From Turbatrix aceti (taxonomy: Eukaryota; Nematoda; Chromadorea; Rhabditida; Panagrolaimidae): a stretch of 64,000 nt of DNA. The stretch covers positions 6,023,246 through 6,087,245 of the forward strand of contig OZ017770.1 in assembly GCA_963969345.1 (NCBI GenBank), in the 5' to 3' direction. Every line of letters begins with the position of its first letter. The first letter of the stretch is position 1. This document shows, piece after piece, positions 33,630 to 45,552 of the stretch. A program made the position numbers and the translations under genes. The notes under the pieces were generated by a model that did no database searches, was not told the DNA's origin, and saw nothing but the letters and a program-made list of their open reading frames with translations.

Positions 33630-36600
33630 CGATGTTTTGTATCCCGGAACTATGCTCAGATCTTCAGAACTTTAATTCGGCATAGAAGAGGAAAGCTGCA
33701 AAATAAAGTACATGTAGCAAACGTTATTTATACCAACAAATCAGACAAGGAATTAGCATCTATGTACGTCACAAATGATAACAACGCGCACCAGCAGTCC
33801 AAAAAGTTATCAAAGGCTAAAATTAAACAAGATAAAAAAAAGTCAGTGGTACACGGACTAAAGCAAAATCTAAGCAACTGTGACGTAGTGGCCTGGCCGT
33901 CACCGAAAACAAAACGGAAACATTGATAAAATCATCTCGAGCAATGCAGTAACTCGATTTTACAACAGGAGATGGTCAAACAAGGGGTAGTCGTCGAGTG
34001 CATATGAAAAACATGCTAGTAAAAAATTTTAAACCCAAATGAGGACGTGAGGAGGACCACGTTGCCATCGCATCATTCAAGCAATAACAAGATAGCGACC
34101 AAAATGAAAAGTTAGAGATGCGTGCCGCTCTTTTCGTCTCGAGATGACAAATTGCACGAAAAAAAGGGGAGGGACATTACATACCTCCGGGCAGGAAAAA
34201 GGCATTGCTTAGCCCCAAAAATTGTCACATGCGTCACCAAATTTTTTAAAACCAAAAACGCAAAAAATTTATTTTTTTTCCGTTTCTTATTCGTTCGTGT
34301 TGTAAAAAAAGCTCGAGTCCGTATACATGTATACAGAGATGCAAAAAGCGCGTGTATATTCGTTTGTGTATGTGTCCCCCCCTCCCCCTCTTGCCGCAGG
34401 AGGCAGAGGGGTTCAGTTGTATGGATGTTACCAAATGTCTGGTCCCGAAGGTGTTAGCTAATGCAGTCGTTTGTGCCACTGCTACCACCAGTAGCTGCAT
34501 ATGTGACTTGAACGAGGCATAACGCCAGGCGCGTGCATGCGCAAAAACAAAATGAATAACGCTATCACAAAATACGCGTCAACAAGTCAGTCAAGTCAGG
34601 AAGCCCATTCTACATGCGACCAAGGAACTTTTTAAAAAGAAAAAAAAACAACAAAATCTACTGGGAAATTATTTTTTTGTGAAATTTTATAAATAAACCT
34701 CAATGAAAAACAACTGTTCTGATTAATCAGAAAGCGAGAACAATCAATCAAGTGATCCAGTGTGTTTGTCTGCTGACGCAAGACAAGGAAGAAGGTCAGA
34801 TGAAAGGAGGTACAAATGAGCGGAGTACATCAAAAACGTAATGAAACGCAACATTGGGCATTGATTGAAAAATCGTTGAAAAAAACAAGACTGTTTGAGA
34901 TATGACAAGTTTTTAATTCAAACAAAAGGCTGCAGATGCTAAGCCCTTGTCTTCGTAGAGCGCACTTCCTTCATCCCCCCTCTACCACCTCCGCCTGATG
35001 CAAGAAGACACAATTATCGAAGGATAACGAAAGTGAATTAACAATACAGAAGGTGGCGGTGGCGGACAAAAATCAAATGTGAGTTTTGCGACTGTGTACG
35101 CGAAATTGAGGGATGATTGAACTGACAAAGAAAGAGATGTCATATATCGAAGGCGGAGAGGGTGCAAGCCGTCCAAATAACCTATGCTTGCGTCGCCCCA
35201 GAGGAGATAAACTTGCTAGAGCGGTGCAACAAAGCAGCGCAACCTGGGTTTTTTCAGAGAAAAACAACGATCATTCTAGCCAATTCACCAAAGGCGACAA
35301 ATGGCGATTTTAAGACCCCGACTCAAATTGACAGCGGCGTTTTTTTGTCTATGTTGTTATTGATAAAGCACCAAATACTATACCTGTCCAGGGTCCTATA
35401 CTACTGACTGCACCCCAAAACATACACATTGAATGTGAAAAAAAAACAAAAGGTATGTATCTGAAATGCTTTTTCAGCGGCCGAAGGTGTTTTCATACAC
35501 GATAAAAAGTGGATGTAAGAAAACAACATTTCGCTGTTTTGAACTAACAATCCGTATTACATTGGTAGTTCTTCGCAAAAATAAACCAACACTATGGCTC
35601 ATATAAAAAACACAGCTCATATTTGTGCATAAAAATAAACGTAGTAGCAGTTTACTGATAACGGTTAAAAACAGATGGCCGTTAAGCCGACAGACTAAAC
35701 ATGTTATAAGCAGCCACAAACAAATGGTTTATACATTAACCTCAAAACAGGGGCAACTACTCCTAAAATGCAATTACCAAAGCACAACAAGTTGTCGATA
35801 AAACGGAAAAAAAGCAGCAACATTAGTCAACAGAAGGTAAACGCTACACATAGATGCTGATTGATTGGAAACTAAGAGGGAGAAAAGTTCGGGTTAATAA
35901 GTACAATGCCTGAGTGAGGAGAATCAATGTGTGTACGCAACCATAAAAATGTAGGCAGGCAAGAGCGAAAAGATATTGAATTTTTTTTTGCTGAAAGCAA
36001 AATTATACTATAAAATATATGTCACCTCAGCGTAGAAAAGCAAATGTGAAGTCCAAAAGCGTGGAGACAAACAGTGCGCAATGCCGGGACACTAAAATAG
36101 CAGGAGAACCGATCGAAGCACGTTTAGTACGAATGCGCTGTTGTTGTTGTGCGTGCATTTCCTTTCAGTCTGTTTGTGTACAAGAATGCACCATAGTTGA
36201 AACGAAACCAAAACCAGTGCAACAAACAGTTGACAAAAGAAAGACATCGGAGACAAGAGCCAAATGCCAACCAAAAGTGAATGCCCCTGCTGGCTGTTTT
36301 AAAAAGGGGGGCAACCTGAGCCCTTTGCCATCGGCCGCGGCCGCCGATCATGCTCCGATCGATATATACAGAAAAACCGGATACACCGATGTATAAATTA
36401 AGGTGAACTTGATGACAACCAAAAAACAATGGCAGTCATTAACAGAAGGAGTTAAATGAACCACTGGTTTCAAATACCCGAAAAAGACAATACTACACCG
36501 ACTGGTAAATTTAGATACGCATGGAAAGGCAAAGTTATCTTAAGTTCTCATATTGTTGTGCGACGACAGCAATGCTCGGGGGAATGGAAAGAGATGCAAG

Positions 36601-37630
36601 AGCGTTGCCAAAAAACACAACGGTCACAGCATGCGGCAGCTAACTGCAGACATGTAGGCACGGCACTTTGCCCCTGTGTCGCTTTTGCCATCGCCGCTGA
36701 AAATGCTTTCGCTTAGCCTTCTCAGTGTTATGCCATGGCATGCCACTTCCCAGTTGACCATCATTGTGGTAGCAAAAAATTCAAGTCTGCCTTGGCGTCT
36801 TGAAAGACCTACCCCAACTTGAACATGTCGGCTGTGTTGGACGAAACAGGCATCTCTATGCATTGCCAAAAGGCAGACTACTTGGACTCTCAAAAGAACA
36901 AACAGGCTTCGTTATGTAGGGTATTTGGAGGCAGACAGCGCCACACTGGGCTTAGCCATAGGGTCGCGTCTCGACAAGACGATAGTTTGTGGCTACTGAC
37001 CGACGGACGCTGCGGGTGCTGCACGTACACGTGCAAACACTTCCGAAGCTTATAACAATCCAAAAAGCTCTTGACAGAGATGCAACCAAAGGAAGCCGCT
37101 GGGGACAGCTATAAGGGTCAAAAACGGCCTTTGTCTTATCCCAGTTCTCCCAAGAAGGATATTAATTTAAAACATTGTACAGTAACTTGTTGAATTGTCC
37201 GGGCGTATTCATTATATTGTTATTTGTAAAAAAAAGAATCCTTCACCAATTCAGTTTTTATGCTAAAACAATGACGACTTTTGAATAATAAATAATTTTT
37301 CGTCATTTTTGTTTCAATTTTCGCCTTTTTGACTATATCGTAATTTATTTATGAAAACTTTACATTTTCTCGATATCGTGGGATCTACTAAAGTGTGCCC
37401 AAGTTCTATCAGGATTTTTAGAGCATTACTCAAAAAAACTTTGGTATAGTGGTAAAAGTGACTATGCCAGCAGGGAATTTTGCCCATGTCAGTAAAAAAA
37501 ATGTCACTCTTTTTCGCTTGGTTCTCTTTAACTGCTTTGCCGCCGACGCAAAAAAAAGAAAGAAGGACCGAGAGCGTAGAATAACTTTGTCGAACTCATA
37601 TAGAACTTAGACGCATGAAAGTAAGAATAA
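33630..37630. other. Upstream region of the Ca2+-ATPase gene, no supported gene
   Basis: The longest open frame (36019-36396, +, 125 codons) has no recognised domain, no signal peptide and no neighbouring splice structure. Promoter elements for the pump are expected near 33.6-34 kb but no specific motif is claimed. Confidence 0.45.
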
Positions 37631-37639
37631 GCACAGACA

Positions 37640-39914
37640 TGGCACAGCGTATCGGTAGGCCTATTTTTAGTTCGCGCAAACTGTGAAAAAAAGTGGCCAC
37701 TCGGCTGAGGAAAATTTTTGCCTGCGCGCGCACCCTTGTTTTTCTTGAAAGTGCACCCCAGATAATCGCAAAACAAAAATATTAAGATGCAAGTGTTTGT
37801 TTAGATTGATATTGTCATCGATTAAGCACATTCTTGCGAACATTTTGATGCCATTTTTGAAAAAAAATATTTATTGTGAGTCTCGCTGCATATTTCCAAA
37901 AACAGACATTTTTAAAAACGTTTGTGATAATTTCACAAAAAGTGTTCTGTACAGAGTTCTGAAATTTTTATGACAGATGCATACGGTGTTGAAGAAGGTA
38001 TCCTGAAAATTTGGTGCAATTTCGCCTTGGAATTTTAAAGTTAGCTGCTGATAACTGTTTTTCCTTATAAAGGTGCGCGCAAGCACACCCCTCTGTTCCT
38101 ACTCAGGGTACTCTAAAAACATTTTTTTGGTTGGAAAAATGTTCGACCCCTTCACTATTGGAATATTAAAGCAATCGGAACTTCAATACACAATTCGGGC
38201 GAGTGTCGTCGTCGAGTCGAGGAAGCACGGCGACGCGCACGAAGTTGCGGCAACAAGAAACGGGTGCCGCCGCCGATTGACCCTTCAGGGATGTACCTGA
38301 GCACAGTGTGTTGTTTGCGGAAATTATTTGTCGCAACATGCGGGCGCGCGCCAGGCATGCACGCACGACTCATTGTGCTGCCCCGCGGCACAGATGGATT
38401 TTTTTCCATAGGCATTGGTAAATTCTATCTTCTGTTTTGATTTGTTAACAACATTTTTGTGAGCATTTTGGTGTCTCAAGTGAAACAAAATATTAATTTT
38501 GGGCTGAGTAATAAGCGTCTGAAAATCGCTATTTTTGCAACATTGTCACGGCCAAAGCATTTGATCCAGGCACAGTAGAGGGCTGAAATTTTCAGTGGAG
38601 CTTTATCATACCATGAAGAATGTATTGGAAAAAAGCCCATTAATTCACATTGCCTACGTTTTGCGAAATCAGCGGATTAGTAATATCCCTTATAAAAATA
38701 CGCACGCGCACATTGCAACAGGCGGTTTGAGTACTCTCACAGCGAAAAATTTTTGCGTTCCGTGTCAGCGCCGAGTGCGTGCGCGCATTTTTATAAGGGA
38801 TATTACTAATCCGCTGATTTCGCAAAACGTAGGCAATGTGAATTAATGGGCTTTTTTCCAATACATTCTTCATGGTATGATAAAGCTCCACTGAAAATTT
38901 CAGCCCTCTACTGTGCCTGGATCAAATGCTTTGGCCGTGACAATGTTGCAAAAATAGCGATTTTCAGACGCTTATTACTCAGCCCAAAATTAATATTTTG
39001 TTTCACTTGAGACACCAAAATGCTCACAAAAATGTTGTTAACAAACCAAAACAGAAGATAGAATTTACCAATGCCTATGGAAAAAAATCCATCTGTGCCG
39101 CGGGGCAGCACAATGAGTCGTGCGTGCATGCCTGGCGCGCGCCCGCATGTTGCGACAAATTATTTCCGCAAAACAAGGGAGCTGAAACACTGTGCCTGAG
39201 TACAACTATCGTGTGCAGTGAACGACTATCATGTGCAAGGCAAAGAAGTTGTTCTGTTTCTGGTCAAACAACTCATTGAAGGGTCAATCGGCGGCGGCAC
39301 CCGTTTCTTGTTGCCGCAACTTCGTGCGCGTCGCCGTGCTTCCTCGACTCGACGACGACACTCTCCCGAATTGTGTATTGAAGTTCCGATTGCTTTAATA
39401 TTCCAATAGTGAAGGGGTCGAACATTTTTGTAACCAAAAAAATGTTTTTGGAGTACAATGAGTAGGAACAGAGGGGTGTGCTTGCGCGCAATTTTACAAG
39501 GAAAAACAGTTATCAGCAGCTAACTTTAATATTTCAAGGCGAAATTGCACCAAATTTTCAGGATATCTTCTTCAACACCGTATGCAACTGTCATAAAAAT
39601 TTCAGAACTCTGTACAGAACACTTTTTGTGAAATTATCACAAACGTTTTTAAAAATGTCTGTTTTTGGAAATATGCAGCGAGACTCACAATAAATATTTT
39701 TTTTCAAAAATGGCATCAAAATGTTCGCAAGAATGTGCTTAATCGATGACAATATCAATCTAAACAAACACTTGCATCTTAATATTTTTGTTTTGCGATT
39801 ATCTGGGGTGCACTTTCAAGAAAAACAGGAGTGCGCGCGCAGGCAAAAATTTTCCTCAGCCGAGTGGCCACTTTTTTTCACAGTTTGCGCGAACTGAGCG
39901 ATACGCTGTGACAT
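37640..39914. mobile_element. Foldback-like element: 2.3 kb imperfect inverted repeat
   Basis: Left arm about 37640-38711 and right arm about 38775-39914 are reverse complements over almost their whole length, separated by about 63 bp. Examples are GCACTTTCAAGAAAAACAGG on the right against its complement near 37740, and the 38595-38700 block against 38790-38890. The right arm carries an extra stretch of about 80 bp near 39175-39275, and the left arm has about 16 extra bp near 37656. Twin open frames on both strands result only from the symmetry. No transposase was found and no target duplication is obvious. It resembles a foldback or long-TIR non-autonomous DNA element. Confidence 0.85.
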
Positions 39915-39919
39915 GGCTT

Positions 39920-42900
39920 TAAATGACAGGCAAAAAAACGAGTGAGAAAGCGAGAAAAAAAAAACGATAGACCGATGTCTTAGGAGGAAGTAAAACTACC
40001 CTTTTCGCAACCAGACCAGTATTTTTTTGTTACATACCGGATGTCGGTTCAAAAACTATGCAATTAGGCACGAGTGATCTTTATAATCAAGCCATGCATT
40101 GTGCGGGATAACAATTGCGTGTCAACTCCAAAAAAATACAGTTCACGCTCAAAAACCAAAAAAAAACAGATGATGAGAAATTGTTGCTTCTCATGTACAA
40201 ATTTATGTTGACTGACAGCAAAACCAAACGTGAAAAAAATCTTGTATACATCAATGCTTGTAGTATATCTGGGGTTGCATTGACTACAATTTTTCAAACA
40301 CGGGACAAATAAATAATTTTTAATTTAAAGTATTAGCAGCAACTTACATAAAGCGATGTTATGGTCAATTACTTGCCAGGTGAACTCAGCAACTTCATTA
40401 CGGGTAGAAGCACTTTCAACCCTAGGCCTGCCCAGGCTCTTCTCCCAAGAGGCAAAAAAAAGCCGTTATCGTTGATTGACAAAAATCAATGACACCTGGC
40501 AGAATGGCAAGAATAGCAATGGCGACAGCAGTAAAGTATTCATTGGCATAGAACAGCATTAACTTTATCCAGATGTTCAACCCTTTTTCCTAGTATCAAA
40601 AGGCTTTGCACAAGTGGCAGAGAAATCAACAAATAAAATTTATATTTAACAAAAAATGCTTTTCGCATTTGTGCATCGCGCGACTTCATTGTCTCAGGTT
40701 ACAATCGATTAAAACTGTTTTTCAGAAACGGATCCGATAAGAATTATATTCTAAAAAAGGCACGGCTTTGTCCTTCATACCCGTGGAAATGTTACAAATG
40801 GAAGATGACAGATGAAGAAAGAAAAAAAACTTTGTGTAAGTAAGCCGAAAACTCGCCATCGAGACGACCGTCACTTGTAACAAAGTATTCGCAAGAGGGA
40901 GCGTCCAGTTACAAGTCACGCCGTTTTTATGTTGGCTGGTTATAACAACACGACTAATATTGAAAACTAACCTCGAAACTTGCGAGCTTTTACTTAGGGC
41001 ATCGTTTACCGTCTCGGCATGCACTTGAAAGTGAGTATCTACAAACGACATGGATACGCGTATCAACATATCTTACTCAGTCATCTGAATTTAAATTGTA
41101 CGACCACATAAAGACAAACAATCAAAAAGACAAACAGTAGAAGACTTTTAAAAAATTCGCAAAGTCAACTTTTGTTTTAGCTGTAACGGTATCCGACCCC
41201 GGTCTTCCGCCTTTAATGGTGGTGGTAATGTATGACAAATTTTCCACATACTATCACACAAGGCAGAGTCCTTCAAGCAAATAAAGTACTGCACATCTAC
41301 ACTTGAACAAGCAGTGCTTATCGGCGGTAAAATAATTTTGCATACGAAACTATGTTCCGGACTTTCGAGAATCCAACACAGTGACGTAGAAAAATTAGAG
41401 AAATAGATACATGTTTAAAAGTTAAAACTGTCAGCGGCCAGACAATCGATGCATCTTCCTCAAACTTGCAGCCTAGCGTACCGCAAACTTGCAGCCTAGA
41501 ACAAGGACCAGCCAATATTTTGGACTGTCTGACTTTCTGTTTAAAGTAAAACGCTTTTTTGCACAAACTTAAACGTGTAACGCAGAAATTGCTTAAACAT
41601 GTAAATGTAGTCGGGGTCGTGCTTTAAAAAAGTGCCTTCGGCAAGAACCACTAGCATTGGGGGAATTCTTGAGATGAAGCTTTTCTTTTTGAGCCTGAGA
41701 GCATACAATAGTCACATTTGGAAAGGTTCTATACACACCCAGATTGTGTAACAATCAACAAACAGCATACCAATGATTCAAAAAAAATACATTTCAGATT
41801 CAAGAAAATTGAATTAATTTTAAAAAACGATAATCAATGTAAACGGCGCTAGCGAAAATTCGACAATCTTGTCAATAAATTTTGCATTTGTGGCACTCTG
41901 AAAGCCCCACCAAGATCTAACGTATTATTGCAGATGTCAGTAGCATAAAAAACCTGCTGCTGAAAAATATAGCTGTTCTCCCTTCTACCAAGCCATGAAT
42001 AAGTTTTCGTGCGGTGAACATTAAACACATTTTGCGGTTTTTTAATTTAGATATTACCTGTAGTCCTGGCATACATATTCAGACCCGCCTAAAAATGACG
42101 CAAAAAAATTGACAACGGTGTGTCCCACGCAAAGCACTATTTTTTTTGGCGACAAAGAAAAGCAAATTGCACCAACACCTCTCAGGCGGCAAGAATGAAG
42201 TACAATATAATTCATGCTGTCAAGCGGAAGCATAAAGAATAGCCCACCCGACTGCTTTTTTAAGCATATGAAAAATTGACATAAAAAAAGCAGTACACAA
42301 TGGGGCTATGTCTCGACAAAATTGGTCATCGCTATTCAGAAGCAATGAAAAACGGAAAAAAATAAAAGAGGGAAGTTAAGGACTGATTTAAACCGACACA
42401 TATCGGTTGGATGAAAGATAAATTCCCCTCCTCTCCAGGAACATGCAGGACAAAACCAAGAATTTCAAAACGCAGTGTTGTAAAGTTTCAGCAAGGATAA
42501 TAAATAGCTTTGTTAATGAGAAGCATCCAGCTGCTGCTTAGTGATGCCATGCAAGAAATATTAACAGACAATGACAAAAAACAACTTGGCAAGAAAAGAT
42601 GCTGGGTTGTAACAAAAAATACGACAAAGCGGGGGAAATTGTCGAAGATTACCCTCATTGACAGTGCACACCTACAAAAAGGTGCGATTTGTTTGCCGTA
42701 TAGTAAAAAAATAAAATGGACAAGCTAATATAAAGTCTGGCATCAAGAAGCGTCGGATAAAAAGTCAATGTCTGTTTCAACAGGGATCTAAAGTTCATCC
42801 AACGTAGCTATCTATCCGTCTAATAACGATCACATTTCATTCGAAAAAAGATCTAATGCAAGAGACAGATAGACGGGAGGGGACGCAAGTCTTGCTGCCA

Positions 42901-45540
42901 CCTATTTCTTCCTTAATTACGTTGTTGCCACTAGAGCACGCATTGCTGGAATGGTGTTATTTGACATAAAGTCGTTTAATCCTGAGGAAATTCTCTCATT
43001 CGTCTTTAACCACGTAATACTCCGACTCCACGTTAAAACAAGGACGCTATACAGCTGCCATACGACAACTTGTGCATTCCTTGCTGCCGACTACGTACAC
43101 GTCCTTTCTGAAAAAAAAACGATCAAAAGGCCGCGGCTGCGGTTTTGAAATGACCCCTGAGCAACTTGCTAGACACCCCCATCCACCCTCGAATTGTCAG
43201 ACTATTATAGTATCGATAAACGGTTTGTAAACCGATAATCATGTCATTTATTCAAACGGAATCAAACCGTATATAATAAGCACAAACAATATGACACACA
43301 TGAGTACAACGAACATCAGCATCAGCATAATCCACTCAAGAGCGATCGGTTTATGACTCTCAATAAACGGCATCGTCGTTTTCAGTTGTTTTCCGTTTTA
43401 ACTTGAGATTAGAGCGTACAAGTAACAAATTCAGAATCCATTGACCAAAAATATAACGAAGACGCAGCCGTAATGGAGAACAATTTTACGCGCCGCGCAA
43501 GGGTTGAAAAAAGATGTTTCTGAATGAGATTATTTCTCGTGGCTTCTGTTTGTTGTTATTTAGTTAAAAGCTTCTTACCCACGTATCAATGAAGGATATG
43601 TGCAGACTCAGTTATATGGGTGCTCGTCCATATACAACATTGAAACAAGCCATGTTTTTATTTGATGGAAGCACTTATCTCTTCTGGCTATTTTTTTTTG
43701 TGATTAAGAAGGATAATTCAAGCACATGCGTTGTGTCTGGGCAATCACTGAATTATACCTGACATCATGCGACCAGCCAACGTTATTAAAGCTAAAAAAC
43801 CTTGTTTCACTATAGGTGGTATTGCGTGACACCACGACGACAAGGTGCTGCTGGCATTTGGTTGGGTGTGCTGCCGAAATTAAATAGAAGATTGCGAGTG
43901 TGAGTGGGCTAAAAGCTGGTACACGATCAAATAGAGCAGTTTAGGGCACGACCAAAAACGTGCGAGAAAAATATTAAACACAAATAGTCGATTTCCAAAA
44001 AAAAAATATATTACTAAAAATTAAATTGTGGTTTACAACAAAGACCAGCTCGGGATTAACAGCTCAAAGGATGATGTGAAGCACGACGAGTACCACGGGT
44101 AGTGGTGCGTGATGCGTTGGTGTTAGCATTGCGGCAGTGGTGTTAAAGGAAACAGCTACAGATGAAATAAGTGTTCCATCCTTTTTGGCTACTATGCTTA
44201 CAATAAAAGACAACGGCTTTCATTAAGTACTACTTGTAAACAGCCAAAGAGGTCAAAATTAAAATTTCGACGCACAGATTGCTGCCAGTTTTGCGTGTTT
44301 GAAAATAGTCTTTTTTTCGCACATGATATACGTTAAAAAATCATACGTCGGCTTTCGTAATACATATTCTTTAAGCATTCAGAAATAAAAGAAAGCATTA
44401 ATATAAAAATCAGTTGAAAACTTTAGAATCACTCTTGGAGACGTTTGGACATGCGTATAAGAACGCATAAATCATGTTTATACCCAGTGCTGGGTACTGC
44501 TTTGTTCTCAAAGTCAAAGCAAGTCAACTCAGAAAATGCCTTTGCCCTTCGAGGGGACATTCATTTAACTGTGCACCAAACTTTTTTGCGTGTAGTATTC
44601 ATTTCTAAATACTTCAACCCAGCAATCATTTGTCTGAACACAATTCAGTGACTTTTTTGCAGCCCGAATGGCAACAACAACAACAACAAGGAACGAAGAG
44701 GAAAAAGGGAAGGGGGACATGCACGACAATGGGTCTATATTTCCGAGATTTAACTTTTCAAGTCCCCGGAGAATATGCCTATCTGGTAGAGTCAATTGTC
44801 TTGTGGCGTCGTCCTCCGTCTTTGTGCCTTTAGCCTCTACCGATTGCATGCCGAAAACCAAAATCTTTGACAACATTCAATGCATCAATGCTCAGTCCAA
44901 GAGTTTTCCTGTCTGAAATCAACAATCTCACAATAAAGGACACTCTCCCAACCTTCAGTGTCTGTATATTTTTTTATGAACAGCTGATTTTGTCGTTTTT
45001 GCCATTTACAGCATTGTTTATTTTATTCCACCAAATTTATACATGTTTTTCGTATCTTGTTATTTTTTTTTATAATTGCCAGTCAAAATATTTTTTAATA
45101 AAACATAAAAAATAGTAATAAAAAGCGTAAAAAAATTCACTTTTGTAAATTAAAGAAAAAGCGTATAGTCCCAAAAATCCATGAATTACGTGAAGCGAAC
45201 AACCGTTTTGTTCTTTTTTGAATCCAACATTCTGGAAATAATTCTATGGGCTGAATTTAATTGCGCGATTGCAAAATTGCACTCGTTAATGTTGACGGTG
45301 AGGGGGGCAAAAAGGATACTACTACTACTGTCGACATCCAGCAAACCTGGCTAGAGTCATTTATCGCGTTCGTATACAAAAACGTTCACTAGAAATGTCT
45401 AACGCTGACAAATAGAGTATATATTTTTTCCGTGTTTGTTAAAATTATTTGATCCATAAATTATTTATCGACCAAATATTGAAGTGTTCCGTTGTGTGAA
45501 AAAAAATAAGGAAGCCTGAGTTGATAATGAGTCGTCATAC
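39920..45540. other. Gene-poor region upstream of the Toll-like gene
   Basis: AT-rich with only short random open frames. No tRNA, repeat array or conserved protein was recognised. Confidence 0.45.
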
Positions 45541-45552
45541 ATAATTTTAGCT
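45541..45552 (+). promoter_or_regulatory. Candidate spliced-leader acceptor before the Toll-like gene
   Basis: ATAATTTTAG ends at 45550, only two bases before the ATG at 45553. No nearby donor is evident. Starts this close to an acceptor are typical of nematode trans-spliced mRNAs. Confidence 0.5.

Noticed and set aside
36019..36396. 125-codon plus-strand frame
   Set aside because: It is Lys/Arg/Cys-rich without domain, signal peptide or neighbouring exons. It is not excluded, but unsupported.
38595..38891. Twin frames on both strands starting MELYHTMKNVLEKS
   Set aside because: They are identical because of the inverted repeat; no coding signal.
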